Positions 16,783 to 25,717 of a stretch of 64,000 bases of DNA are shown here, in pieces. Source of the stretch: Azorhizobium sp943371865 (GTDB lineage: Bacteria; Pseudomonadota; Alphaproteobacteria; Rhizobiales; Xanthobacteraceae). A program made the translations under genes and the position numbers. The notes under the pieces are model-generated. The model worked only from the letters and a program-made list of their open reading frames with translations. It was not told where the DNA came from and made no database searches. The stretch lies in assembly GCF_943371865.1 (NCBI RefSeq), contig NZ_CALRWL010000024.1, forward strand, positions 17,315 through 81,314, in the 5' to 3' direction. Position 1 is the stretch's first letter. Every line of letters begins with the position of its first letter.

Positions 16783-19131
16783 ATGGCTGTCCTGTCCGCT
16801 GACATCGCCCGCATCATCGCCGGCGAGATCGCCGCGAAGCCCGCCCAGGTGGCGGCGGCGGTCGCTCTGCTGGACGAGGGCGCCACGGTTCCGTTCATCG
16901 CCCGCTACCGCAAGGAAGCCACCGACGGGCTGGACGACACCCAATTGCGCACCCTGGAGGAGCGCCTGTCCTATCTGCGCGAGCTGGAAGCCCGCCGGGC
17001 CAGCGTGCGCCAGTCCATCGACAGCCAGGGCAAGCTCACCGACGAACTCGCCGCCAAGATCGCCGCCGCCGCCACCAAGGCGGAGCTGGAAGACCTGTAT
17101 CTGCCCTACAAGACCAAGCGCCGCACCAAGGCCGAGATCGCCCGCGAGCGCGGCCTGGGGCCTTTGGTGGAGGCGATCCTCACTGAGCGCAGCGTCGAGC
17201 CGGCCACGCTCGCCGCCCGCTTCCTCACCGAGGAGGTGCCCGACACCAAGGCGGCGCTGGATGGCGCCCGCGACATCCTGGTGGAGATGTTCGCGGAGAA
17301 TGCGGATCTGGTGGGCCGCCTGCGCACCCACATGCGCACCAATGCCCGGCTGGTATCCAAGGTCATCCCCGGCAAGGAGGAGGCCGGCGCCAAGTTCCGC
17401 GATTATTTCGATCATGCGGAGCGCTGGTCGCAGGTGCCCAGCCACCGGGCGCTGGCCATGCTGCGCGGGCGCAATGAGGAGTTTCTCGCCCTCGATCTGG
17501 AAGTGGATTGGGACGACCCCTCCCCCATCAAGCCGGTGGAGCGCATGATCGGCGCTGCTTATAACGTCGGCAACGGCCCGGGCGATGCCTTCCTGCGCGA
17601 TGTGGCGCGCTGGGCGTGGCGGGTGAAGCTCTCGCTGCACCTGTCCATCGACCTCATGACCGCCATGACCGAGCGGGCCGAGGAAGAAGCGATCCGGGTC
17701 TTCGCCCGCAATCTCAAGGATCTGCTGCTGGCGGCCCCGGCCGGTTCGCGGAACACCATGGGCCTCGACCCCGGCATCCGCACCGGGGTGAAGGTGGCGG
17801 TGGTGGACGGCACCGGCAAAGTGCTCGAGACCAGCACCATCTATCCGTTCCAGCCCAGGAACGATCTGATGGGCGCCACCGCGCAGATCGCCCACCTGAT
17901 TGCCAAGCACAAGGTGGAGCTGATCGCCATCGGCAACGGCACCGCCAGCCGCGAAACCGAGAAACTGGCCGCCGACGTCATCGCAAAAATGCCTGCGCCA
18001 AAGCCCCGCACCGTGGTGGTGAGCGAAGCCGGCGCCTCGGTCTATTCCGCCTCGGCGCTGGCGGCAGCGGAAATGCCGGATCTGGACGTGTCGCTGCGCG
18101 GCGCGGTGTCCATCGCCCGCCGGCTGCAGGACCCGCTGGCGGAACTGGTGAAGATCGAGCCCAAGGCCATCGGGGTGGGCCAATACCAGCACGACGTGGA
18201 CCAGAGCCGCCTCGCCAAGGGCCTCGACGCGGTGGTGGAAGATGCGGTGAATGCGGTCGGCGTCGATCTGAACACCGCTTCCGCCCCGCTGCTCGCCCGC
18301 ATCTCGGGCCTGGGACCGGCGTTGGCGGACGCCATCGTCGCCCATCGCGACGCGGTGGGGGCGTTCTCCAACCGCAAGGAATTGCTGAAGGTCGCCCGCC
18401 TCGGGCCGCGCACGTTCGAACTGTGCGCCGGGTTTTTGCGCATTTCCGGCGGCAAGGAGCCGCTGGATGGCTCCAGCGTGCATCCGGAAGCCTATGGCCT
18501 CGCCAAGAAGATCATCGCCGCCTGCGGCCGCGACGTGCGCTCGCTCATGGGCGACAGCGCCACCCTGAAAAGCCTCGACCCCGCCGCCTTCGTGGATGAG
18601 CGCTTCGGCCTGCCCACGGTGCGGGACATTCTGAGCGAGCTGGAAAAGCCCGCCCGCGATCCCCGCCCGGAGTTCAAGACCGCCACCTTCGCCGAGGGGG
18701 TCAACACCATGGGCGACCTCAAGCCCGGCATGCTGCTGGAAGGCACGGTGACCAACGTGGCCGCCTTCGGTGCCTTCGTGGACATCGGCGTCCATCAGGA
18801 CGGGCTGGTGCATGTCTCAGCTCTCGCCGACCGGTTCGTGAAGGACCCGCATGAAGTGGTCAAAGCCGGCGACGTGGTGAAGGTGCGGGTGGTGGAGGTG
18901 GATGTGCAGCGCAAGCGCATCGCCCTCTCCATGCGCAAGGACGGCGGCGAAGCCGGCGCCTCCGGTGCCCGCCCCCAAGGCGGCCCACCCCAGGGGCGCC
19001 CGCTGCCCGGCGGCAAGTTCAGCACCGGCCCCAAGCCCGCCGCCGGTGGCGACAATCGCCGCCCCGCGCCCCCCGCCGATGGTCCGCTGGCCGCCGCCTT
19101 GGCGGAAGCCATGCGCCGCAAGGGGGGATGA
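16783..19131 (+). CDS. tex: Tex RNA-binding transcription accessory protein
   Basis: A 782-residue member of the Tex/Spt6 family. The N-terminal helical part begins with LSADIARIIAGEIAAKPAQV and ATVPFIARYRKEATDGLDD. The YqgF-like domain shows GLDPGIRTGVKVAVVD. A helix-hairpin-helix unit is LARISGLGPALADAIVAHRD. The S1 RNA-binding domain near the C-terminus is KPGMLLEGTVTNVAAFGAFVDIGVHQDGLVH. A Gly/Pro-rich tail follows. AAGGAAACATC precedes ATG 16783. The CoiA-like gene begins 16 bases after the stop and may be read from the same transcript. Confidence 0.96.
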   Translation: MAVLSADIARIIAGEIAAKPAQVAAAVALLDEGATVPFIARYRKEATDGLDDTQLRTLEERLSYLRELEARRASVRQSIDSQGKLTDELAAKIAAAATKAELEDLYLPYKTKRRTKAEIARERGLGPLVEAILTERSVEPATLAARFLTEEVPDTKAALDGARDILVEMFAENADLVGRLRTHMRTNARLVSKVIPGKEEAGAKFRDYFDHAERWSQVPSHRALAMLRGRNEEFLALDLEVDWDDPSPIKPVERMIGAAYNVGNGPGDAFLRDVARWAWRVKLSLHLSIDLMTAMTERAEEEAIRVFARNLKDLLLAAPAGSRNTMGLDPGIRTGVKVAVVDGTGKVLETSTIYPFQPRNDLMGATAQIAHLIAKHKVELIAIGNGTASRETEKLAADVIAKMPAPKPRTVVVSEAGASVYSASALAAAEMPDLDVSLRGAVSIARRLQDPLAELVKIEPKAIGVGQYQHDVDQSRLAKGLDAVVEDAVNAVGVDLNTASAPLLARISGLGPALADAIVAHRDAVGAFSNRKELLKVARLGPRTFELCAGFLRISGGKEPLDGSSVHPEAYGLAKKIIAACGRDVRSLMGDSATLKSLDPAAFVDERFGLPTVRDILSELEKPARDPRPEFKTATFAEGVNTMGDLKPGMLLEGTVTNVAAFGAFVDIGVHQDGLVHVSALADRFVKDPHEVVKAGDVVKVRVVEVDVQRKRIALSMRKDGGEAGASGARPQGGPPQGRPLPGGKFSTGPKPAAGGDNRRPAPPADGPLAAALAEAMRRKGG

Positions 19132-19147
19132 GCGCAGAAGCAGCGCC

Positions 19148-19987
19148 ATGCAATATTCTCTCGTAAACGGCGACCGGCGCGAGGCATTTGCAGGCGGTCG
19201 TGGTCTTTGTCCGACCTGCGGCGCGGCGATGGTCGCCAAGTGCGGGCCGCGTATCCTTCACCACTGGGCTCATACCGGTCGCCGTAACTGCGATCCGTGG
19301 TGGGAGAATGAAACCGAGTGGCATCGGTCGTGGAAAAACCTCTTCCCAGAGTCCTGCCGGGAGATTTCGCACGTCGCACCCGATGGAGAGGTCCACCGCG
19401 CAGATATCAAGACGCCGACCGGGATTGTCATCGAGGTCCAGCATTCAGCAATGACTGACGCCGAACGGCGCTCGCGCGAAGACTTCTATGGCAATCTGGT
19501 TTGGGTGATCGATGGACGCGGCTTCCGCGACAACTTCGACATCTACCATTTGCTCCCTTCCCCCGATTCCGAGATTGCGCAGGATCTGGTGTGGAGTAAG
19601 GCAAGCCGCCCCATGCGGGGCGCAGCCAGTGGCCTGTTCTTTCGTCTCTCGGAGAACCGGACGGCATTTCCGGGAAAGATCTTTACTAAGGCTACGATGC
19701 GGGGTGGCTTCATCCACGGCATCCATGAGATCGAGGCCGAGGTGGAACTGGCCTATCGTGGCCACCACCAGTACGATTGGGTGCGACCGCGTCGCACTTG
19801 GCTGGACGCTGCCTGCCCAGTCTATATCGACTTCGGCGAAGATCATCTCGTGCGACTCGAGATCTATGATGAGTCGGGCCTGCGCTGTATCCGCCTCATC
19901 TCGAAGCGCAAGTTCGTTCATGACGTCATGGTTGAAACCAATGTCAGCGCCATCGCGACGCGGTTCTATCCGCTCGGGCGCGACTGA
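19148..19987 (+). CDS. CoiA-like competence-type nuclease family protein
   Basis: A 279-residue protein of the CoiA type. An N-terminal zinc-finger-like cluster uses CPTCGAAMVAKCG with HHWAH (C21, C24, C32, H39, H42). A nuclease core follows, with EWHRSWKNLFP, then RADIKTPTGIVIEVQHSAM, giving a D86...E96-x-Q98 pattern, a variant of the PD-(D/E)xK fold. CoiA proteins take part in DNA uptake and recombination in competent bacteria, but such domains also occur in other DNA processing settings. Sampled stretches are 55-60 percent GC, lower than tex, and codon use is different, which suggests acquisition. ATG 19148 has only a weak ribosome site. Confidence 0.7.
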   Translation: MQYSLVNGDRREAFAGGRGLCPTCGAAMVAKCGPRILHHWAHTGRRNCDPWWENETEWHRSWKNLFPESCREISHVAPDGEVHRADIKTPTGIVIEVQHSAMTDAERRSREDFYGNLVWVIDGRGFRDNFDIYHLLPSPDSEIAQDLVWSKASRPMRGAASGLFFRLSENRTAFPGKIFTKATMRGGFIHGIHEIEAEVELAYRGHHQYDWVRPRRTWLDAACPVYIDFGEDHLVRLEIYDESGLRCIRLISKRKFVHDVMVETNVSAIATRFYPLGRD

Positions 19988-20034
19988 CGAATGCCTTGGT
20001 GTGCGCGACCGCAGTTCGACGCCGGACTTGCCTC

Positions 20035-20556
20035 TCAGCCCCCCTGCGCCACCTGATACTCGTTCGCCACCGACGAGGCGTGCTGACGGTGGTCGTAGCC
20101 GTAGATGTGCAAGGAGATGGCGTAGTCGGTGCCGAAATTCTCCATCTGGTGCAGGTTCGGGCCGGACGGCATCATGCAGGCGATGAAGCCGGGGGTGCGC
20201 ACCGCCTGGCGGGTGGGGCGGGCCAACAACGGGCTCTCAACGTCGAAATAGGTCTCGGTCAAAGCGCCCTGGAGCACCGCGAAGCAGCAGGAGCAATGGT
20301 GGTCGTGGATCGATGTGCGCGAACCCGGCGCCCACACCATGGCCCACACGCTCACATCACCGTCGCCGAACACGAAATTGCGCGAATAGGTGCCGGGGGT
20401 GCGGGTCAGCGGCACCTTATCCAGCAGGCAGGGCTGGGCGACGAACCGGGCCAAAGCGGCGCGGGCGGCGGCCAGATAGTCCTGCTCCGTGCCGGTGCTG
20501 GCGGCGACCAGGGCGCCGAGCATGTCGGCTGGGCGGTGTTCAAACGGCGCGTTCAT
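20035..20556 (-). CDS. Cysteine dioxygenase family protein
   Basis: A 173-residue cupin that oxidises a thiol to the sulfinate; cysteine is the likely substrate. All key positions match mammalian cysteine dioxygenase: iron ligands H84 and H86 (SIHDHHCSC) and H136 (NLHQMEN), Arg59 with Tyr57 (TYSRNF), the S149-x-H151-x-Y153 triad (ISLHIYGY), and Cys91 at the position of the Cys-Tyr crosslink. The presence of Arg59 argues for cysteine over 3-mercaptopropionate. ATG 20556 (MNAPFEH) is preferred to the longer frame to 20607. It stands alone between the CoiA-like gene and the ABC operon. Confidence 0.9.
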   Translation of the reverse strand: MNAPFEHRPADMLGALVAASTGTEQDYLAAARAALARFVAQPCLLDKVPLTRTPGTYSRNFVFGDGDVSVWAMVWAPGSRTSIHDHHCSCCFAVLQGALTETYFDVESPLLARPTRQAVRTPGFIACMMPSGPNLHQMENFGTDYAISLHIYGYDHRQHASSVANEYQVAQGG

Positions 20557-20760
20557 CTTCAACCCACTCACGCTTTGTGATGGGTTGAGCCTAGGGCGTC
20601 CGGCCACGAATGAGTTTGCAAAGACTGTGCGCTTTGCCGGGAACGGCGGAAAATGCGTTCGCCTTTATCCGCTTTCGCGGAATGAAATCACATACAACCG
20701 TCGGAACGAGCGATGCACGTTTTCAGCGAGGCTCGCGGGGGCGGTTCGGGCGCCGCCACG

Positions 20761-20794
20761 AAAAAGGGGAATGGCACGCCGCGCGCCATTCCCC
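20761..20794 (-). terminator. Rho-independent terminator of the MarR/solute-binding protein operon
   Basis: GGGGAATGGC (20766-20775) and GCCATTCCCC (20785-20794) form a perfect 10-bp stem with a 9-base loop. The five A residues at 20761-20765 become a U run on the minus-strand transcript. It lies 31 bases after the end of the solute-binding protein gene. Confidence 0.8.
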
Positions 20795-20825
20795 TCATCG
20801 TGCCAAACCGCGATGGCCGGTGGCG

Positions 20826-22418
20826 CTATTTCGCCGGCTTGATGTTCATGGCCAAGGTGTCCTCGTCCACCCGCGGGGTGAAGGTCACCTTGGCCTTCTG
20901 CATGGCCCAGGCGCTGACGATGGAGGCGATGGGCAGGCTGGGGCGATCCTGCGCCACCAGGGCTTCCGCCTGCTCCAGCAAGGCGCGGCGCTTGGGAATG
21001 TCCATCTCCACCGCCGCATCCTCGATCAGCTTGTCGAGGGCCGGGTTGGAATAGCCGCGCACATTGAAGCCGCCGAGCTTGGTGGCCGGGGTGTCGGTGT
21101 GCATCAGGCCGGCGAGGGTGTAATTGGCCTCGCCGGTGAGCGTGCCCCAGCCCCACATGGCCAGGCCATAATCGCCGCGCTGGCGGGCGGGGAAGAACAC
21201 CGTGCTGGACACGCCATTGGCCTGGGCATCGATGCCGGCGGCGGCCAGCATCTGCACGATGGAGGTGCCCACCGCGCCATCGCTCTGCAGGCGATCGGTG
21301 GTGAAGGACAGCGCCACCTTGAAGCCGTTGGGATAGCCGGCCTCGGCCAGCAGTTGCTTGGCCTTCTTCGGGTCGGCCTTGGTCACCTTCAGGGCCTTGT
21401 TGAAGCCGAAGATGGTGTCGGTGACGATCTGCGAGGCCGGCTTGCCCAGGCCCTCCATGGAGATTTCGGCGATGGTCTCGCGGTCGATGGCCAGATCAAA
21501 CGCCTCGCGCACCTTGGGATCGAGGAACGGGTTCTTCGGCAGCGGCGAGCCGTCCTTGGCGGTGACCATGGCCGCCTTGTCGCGGAAATCGAACTCGGTG
21601 ATGAACAGATAGACGCTGTCGGCCTTGGCGATGCGCAGCTTGGCATCCTTTTCCAGGGTCGGCACATCGGCGGGGGGCACGCGGGCGATCAGATCGAGCT
21701 GGCCGGCTTTCAGCTGGGCGACGCGGCTGGCGTCATTGGCGATCTCCTTGCGGACCACCCTCTCCCACGGCTCCTTGCCGCCCCAATAGCCATCGAAGCG
21801 GGCGAGGACCAATTCCTCCTTCGGCGTCCAGGAGACGAACTTGTAAGGCCCGGTGCCGATGGCCGCCTTGCCGGAATTGAAGCCGTCGCCGGCGGTGTCC
21901 TTGGTGGAGAAGTCCTTGGCGGCGGTGTGGGAGACCACGAACAGGCGCACGAAATCGTTCGGCAGCGTGGGCGCCGCTCCGTCGGTCTTGATGCGGATGG
22001 TGAGGGGATCGACGATCTCCACCGCCTTCACCCGTCGCACATAGACCGTGGTGGGGTTGGGGCCGGTGACGTTGGGAATGCGCTCGATGGAAAATTTCAC
22101 GTCCTCGGCGGTGAAGTCCGAGCCGTCGTGAAACTTCACCCCCTTGCGCAGCTTGAATTCCCAGGTGGTGTCGTCGATCGCCTTCCAGCTTTCCGCCAGA
22201 CCGGGCTCCAGCTGGAGATTGTCGCCGGACTTCACCAGCGTATCGAATACATGCTTGGCCGCTTCCGCCTGCACGCCAGTGGAGGTGAAGTGCGGATCGA
22301 TGGAGGCAGGGCCGGCGCGCACGCCGATGGTCAGCGTCTGCGCCATCAGCGCGGACGAGGCGGACGAGACCAGCAGGGCGGCCAGGGACAAGGTGCGCAG
22401 CGTTCGGGTGAAGCTCAT
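20826..22418 (-). CDS. ABC transporter solute-binding protein, family 5 (peptide/oligopeptide type)
   Basis: A 530-residue periplasmic binding protein with a signal peptide MSFTRTLRTLSLAALLVSSA ending SSALMAQ. The family-5 signature is seen in the stretch LEPGLAESWKAIDDTTWEFKLRKGVKFHDGSDFTAEDVKFS. It would deliver substrate to the permeases and ATPases encoded on the opposite strand at 23868-27692. The start ATG 22418 overlaps the stop of the MarR gene (ATGA), so the regulator and binding protein form one operon. The associated creatininase-family enzyme suggests an amide or cyclic amide substrate rather than a peptide; this is inference. Confidence 0.93.
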   Translation of the reverse strand: MSFTRTLRTLSLAALLVSSASSALMAQTLTIGVRAGPASIDPHFTSTGVQAEAAKHVFDTLVKSGDNLQLEPGLAESWKAIDDTTWEFKLRKGVKFHDGSDFTAEDVKFSIERIPNVTGPNPTTVYVRRVKAVEIVDPLTIRIKTDGAAPTLPNDFVRLFVVSHTAAKDFSTKDTAGDGFNSGKAAIGTGPYKFVSWTPKEELVLARFDGYWGGKEPWERVVRKEIANDASRVAQLKAGQLDLIARVPPADVPTLEKDAKLRIAKADSVYLFITEFDFRDKAAMVTAKDGSPLPKNPFLDPKVREAFDLAIDRETIAEISMEGLGKPASQIVTDTIFGFNKALKVTKADPKKAKQLLAEAGYPNGFKVALSFTTDRLQSDGAVGTSIVQMLAAAGIDAQANGVSSTVFFPARQRGDYGLAMWGWGTLTGEANYTLAGLMHTDTPATKLGGFNVRGYSNPALDKLIEDAAVEMDIPKRRALLEQAEALVAQDRPSLPIASIVSAWAMQKAKVTFTPRVDEDTLAMNIKPAK

Positions 22419-23038
22419 GGCTGGGAATCCTCGGTTTGGAGTGTCGGGGGCCACGCGGGGGAATCCACCACCATCTTGGCCAGGATCTCGAACAACAGGG
22501 TGCGCTCGCCGGGCGACAGCCGCGCCAGCATCACCCGCTCGCGCTCCAGCATCACCGGCATGCTGGCGTCGAAGATGCGCCTGCCGTCCTCGGTGATGTG
22601 CAGCAGATAGCTGCGGTGATCCTTGGCATCTTCGTTGCGGCGGATCAGCTTGCGCTTGAGCAGCTTCTGGATGGCGCGGCTGATGGTGGGCTTGGGAAAG
22701 CCGCTGGAGGCGCAGATGTCCTTGGCCGCCACGCCATCGCGCAGGCCCAAGGCATACAGCACCACGAATTCAGGGCGCGGCAGGCCGAAGGTCTTCTCGG
22801 TCCAGTCATAGACCGGCACGTTGAAGTGCATGGACAGATAGTTGATGCGGAACGAGAACCAGCACGGGTTCCGCCACAGCTTGATGGCGATCAGCGGATC
22901 AACATCGCCCGGCAGCTCGGCCTCGGCCAGATTGGCAACGGCGGCATCCATCGGCGGCGTCTCCATCGGCTGCATGTCCAGCGCCCGCCTCCCCTGCCCG
23001 CGTCGGCCCGCTGCCGACGTTTTCCCGACTTGGTTCAT
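22415..23038 (-). CDS. MarR-family transcriptional regulator
   Basis: A 207-residue regulator with a winged helix. RPEFVVLYALGLRDGVAAKDICASSGFPKPTISRAIQKL forms the recognition region, and KLIRRNEDAKDHRSYLLHIT is the wing. A long N-terminal arm of about 50 residues precedes the domain. ATG 23038 is the longest start; ATG 22975 (MQPMET), with GGAGG 12 bases upstream, is an alternative. It is co-transcribed with the solute-binding protein and divergent from the creatininase-permease operon. A perfect inverted repeat in the shared control region is its probable operator. The effector is unknown. Confidence 0.9.
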   Translation of the reverse strand: MNQVGKTSAAGRRGQGRRALDMQPMETPPMDAAVANLAEAELPGDVDPLIAIKLWRNPCWFSFRINYLSMHFNVPVYDWTEKTFGLPRPEFVVLYALGLRDGVAAKDICASSGFPKPTISRAIQKLLKRKLIRRNEDAKDHRSYLLHITEDGRRIFDASMPVMLERERVMLARLSPGERTLLFEILAKMVVDSPAWPPTLQTEDSQP

Positions 23039-23041
23039 CGT

Positions 23042-23088
23042 GAAACTTGACAGAAGGTTTTTACCGCTGTCAATCTACATAACAAGTT
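23042..23088. promoter_or_regulatory. Candidate MarR operator overlapping divergent promoters
   Basis: TTGACAG (23047-23053) and CTGTCAA (23067-23073) are perfect inverted arms separated by 13 bases. They are nested in a wider repeat GAAACTTG (about 23042-23049) / CAAGTTCC (about 23083-23090). TTGACA also reads as a -35 element for the creatininase operon. The location between the MarR gene and its divergent target operon fits an operator. Confidence 0.5.
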
Positions 23089-23158
23089 CCAAACGAAACT
23101 AATTCTGCAACGACACGCTGTGTTTTTGCAGCCGCATCTGCGTGCATTCGGAGGCTCC

Positions 23159-23860
23159 ATGCGCATCGCCGACATGAACTGGATGCAGGTCGAGGCGCAG
23201 GTGCGCGCGGATGATCGCTGCGTCCTGCCCATCGGCAGCGTCGAGCAGCACGCCTACCTCAGCCTGTGCGTGGACAAGATCCTGGCCGAGCGGGTGGCGA
23301 CCGAGGCGGCCGAGCCACTGGGCATTCCGGTATTCCCTGTGGTGCCCTATGGCCTGGCCTCCAGCTTCCGCGATTATCCCGGCACGGTGTCGGTCCGCCT
23401 CTCCACCTATCTGGCGCTGATCGAGGACATTCTCGACAGCCTGCATCGCGGCGGCTTCCGGCGCATCGTCATCGTCAACGGCCATGGCGGCAACACGCCG
23501 GTCACCGCCTTGATTTCCGAATGGCTGGATGCCCATCCCGGCACGCGGGTGAAGTTCCACGACTGGTGGCGGGCGCCGCGCACCTGGGCCAAGGTGATGG
23601 AGATCGACCCCGCCGCCTCCCACGCCTCCTGGATGGAGAACTTCCCCTGGACCCGCCTGCCCGGCGTGAGCATGCCGGACGATCCGAAGCCGCGCATCGA
23701 TTTCGACCTGCTGGCCCAGGGCAGCGCCGCCGACAAGCGCGCGCTGCTGGGCGACGGCAATTTCCACGGCCTCTACCAGCGCCCGGACGAAGACATGCAC
23801 GCGCTCTGGGCGGTGGCGGTGGAAGAAACCCGCGCACTCCTCACCGACGCCTGGCTCTGA
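23159..23860 (+). CDS. Creatininase-family amidohydrolase
   Basis: A 233-residue metal-dependent amidohydrolase of the creatinine amidohydrolase fold. Metal-binding residues are seen in LPIGSVEQHAYLSLCVDK (Glu29, His31, Asp39), the VNGHGGN motif (His109), and HASWMEN (Glu160). The family includes creatininase, formamide hydrolases in riboflavin and mycofactocin pathways, and other cyclic amide hydrolases. The specific substrate is not evident. GGAGG precedes ATG 23159. It is the first gene of an operon with four ABC transporter genes, so it likely acts on the imported compound. Confidence 0.88.
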   Translation: MRIADMNWMQVEAQVRADDRCVLPIGSVEQHAYLSLCVDKILAERVATEAAEPLGIPVFPVVPYGLASSFRDYPGTVSVRLSTYLALIEDILDSLHRGGFRRIVIVNGHGGNTPVTALISEWLDAHPGTRVKFHDWWRAPRTWAKVMEIDPAASHASWMENFPWTRLPGVSMPDDPKPRIDFDLLAQGSAADKRALLGDGNFHGLYQRPDEDMHALWAVAVEETRALLTDAWL

Positions 23861-23867
23861 GCCAGCC

Positions 23868-24839
23868 ATGCTGGGCTTCGCCATCCAAAGGCTGGTGCAG
23901 GCGGCATTGGTGGTGCTGGTCATGTCGGCGCTGGTGTTCGCCGGCGTGTTCGCCATCGGCAATCCCATCGACCTTTTGCTCTCGCCCGAAGCCACCCAGG
24001 ACATTCGCGCCGCCACCATCGCCAAATATGGCTTCGACCTGCCGCTGTGGCAGCAATATCTGCGCTTTCTCGGCCGGGCCCTGCATGGGGATTTCGGCCA
24101 GTCCTTCGTCTACAATATGCCGGTGGGCCAGCTCATTCTCTCGCGCCTGCCCGCCACCCTGGAACTGACCTTGCTGGCCGTGTTCGGCGCCACCTTGCTG
24201 GGCGTGCCGCTGGGCATGTATGCGGGCTACCGGCCCCATGGCGCGCTCGCCAAGACGGTGATGGCCCTCTCCATCCTCGGCTTTTCCGTGCCCACCTTCT
24301 GGGTGGGGCTGGTGCTGATCTTCGCTTTCGCCGTGCAACTGGGCTGGCTACCGGCGGGCGGGCGCGGCGAGACGGTGAGCGTGTTCGGGGTGGAGTGGAG
24401 CTTCCTCACCCTGGACGGCCTCCAGCATCTCATACTGCCGGCGATCAACCTGGCCTTATTCAAGTTCGCGCTGATGATCCGCCTTGCCCGCTCCGGCACG
24501 CGGGAGGTGATGCTCACCGACACGGTGAAGTTCGCCCGCGCCGCCGGCTTGTCCGAGCGCACCATCCTGCTGCGCCATGTGCTGCGGCTGATCGCCATTC
24601 CGCTGGTGACGGTGTTCGGCCTGGAATTCGGCTCCACCCTCGCGTTCGCCGTCGTGACCGAAACCATCTTCTCCTGGCCGGGCCTGGGCAAACTGATCAT
24701 CGACTCAATTACCTCGCTGGATCGCCCGGTGATGGTGGCTTATCTGATGCTGGTGGCTTTGTTCTTCATCGGCATCAATCTGGTGGTGGACCTGTCCTAT
24801 GCGGCGCTGGATCCGCGCCTGCGCAAGGGCCGCGCCTGA
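23868..24839 (+). CDS. ABC transporter permease, DppB/OppB type
   Basis: A 323-residue inner-membrane permease with six predicted membrane segments. The N-terminal signature FAIQRLVQAALVVLVMSALVF is typical of OppB/DppB. The EAA loop that contacts the ATPases is seen as FARAAGLSERTILLRHVLRLIAIPLVT. The gene begins seven bases after the creatininase stop, and its TGA overlaps the next ATG by one base (TGATG). It is half of the channel for the family-5 importer. Confidence 0.93.
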   Translation: MLGFAIQRLVQAALVVLVMSALVFAGVFAIGNPIDLLLSPEATQDIRAATIAKYGFDLPLWQQYLRFLGRALHGDFGQSFVYNMPVGQLILSRLPATLELTLLAVFGATLLGVPLGMYAGYRPHGALAKTVMALSILGFSVPTFWVGLVLIFAFAVQLGWLPAGGRGETVSVFGVEWSFLTLDGLQHLILPAINLALFKFALMIRLARSGTREVMLTDTVKFARAAGLSERTILLRHVLRLIAIPLVTVFGLEFGSTLAFAVVTETIFSWPGLGKLIIDSITSLDRPVMVAYLMLVALFFIGINLVVDLSYAALDPRLRKGRA

Positions 24840-25717
24840 TGGATCGCGCCTCCCCCCTGGCCCGCTTCTTCTCCGAGTTTCGCGAGAACCGCTCGGCGGT
24901 GATCGGTCTGGCGCTGATCGTCACCTTGCTGGTGCTGGCGCTGATCGCGCCGCTCATCACGCCGCAGGATCCCTATGATCTGGCCAGCCTCACCTTGCGC
25001 GATGCCCGCCGCCCGCCCGGTTATGTGGGCACGGCGGGCTACATGCATTGGCTCGGCACCGACGCCCAGGGCCGCGACCTGTTCTCCGCCATCCTCTACG
25101 GCCTGCGCATCTCCATCGAGATGGGGGTGCTGGCGGGCACCATCGGCCTCGTGCTCGGCGCCTCGGTGGGCACCATGGCCGCCTATGTGGGTGGGCGCAC
25201 CGAGGCGGTGGTGATGCGCCTCATCGACCTGCAATTGTCCTTCCCCGCCATCCTGCTGGCCTTTGTGCTGGCCGCCCTGCTGGGCCAGGGCAAGATGCAA
25301 TTGGTGGCGGCGCTGGTGACGGCGCAATACGCCTATTTCGCCCGCACCGCCCATGGCGCCGCCGCCGCCGAGCGCCACAAGGACTATGTGGAGGCCGCCT
25401 TCTCCACCCCTCTGCCGGCGTGGCGGGTGGTGCTGCGGCACATCCTGCCCAATGCACTGCCGCCGCTGATCGTGGTGGCCACCGTGCAGATCGCCAGCGC
25501 CATCTCGCTGGAGGCGACGCTCTCATTCCTCGGGGTGGGGCTGCCGCCCACGGAGCCGTCCCTGGGCATGCTGATCGCCAACGGCTTTCCCTACATGCTC
25601 TCGGGCCGTTACTGGATTTCCATCTATCCCGGCATCGCGCTGATCCTGCTCATCTTCTCGGTCAATCTGGTGGGCGACCAGATCCGCGACCAGATGAACC
25701 CGAGGCTGAAGCGATGA
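24839..25717 (+). CDS. ABC transporter permease, DppC/OppC type
   Basis: A 292-residue inner-membrane permease. The start MDRASPLARFFSEFRENRSA leads into the first membrane segment. The typical HWLGTDAQGRDLFSAILYGLRIS and the EAA loop DYVEAAFSTPLPAWRVVLRHILPNALPPLIV identify the OppC/DppC class. ATG 24839 shares a base with the previous stop, and its own stop overlaps the next start (ATGA at 25714). It pairs with the DppB-type permease. Confidence 0.93.
   Translation: MDRASPLARFFSEFRENRSAVIGLALIVTLLVLALIAPLITPQDPYDLASLTLRDARRPPGYVGTAGYMHWLGTDAQGRDLFSAILYGLRISIEMGVLAGTIGLVLGASVGTMAAYVGGRTEAVVMRLIDLQLSFPAILLAFVLAALLGQGKMQLVAALVTAQYAYFARTAHGAAAAERHKDYVEAAFSTPLPAWRVVLRHILPNALPPLIVVATVQIASAISLEATLSFLGVGLPPTEPSLGMLIANGFPYMLSGRYWISIYPGIALILLIFSVNLVGDQIRDQMNPRLKR

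Noticed and set aside
16732..18813. A 693-codon minus-strand frame over tex
   Set aside because: His/Gly/Gln-rich shadow of a well-supported tex gene.
20610..22610. A 666-codon plus-strand frame over the solute-binding protein gene
   Set aside because: Antisense shadow with no family similarity; the minus-strand protein has a signal peptide and a family-5 signature.
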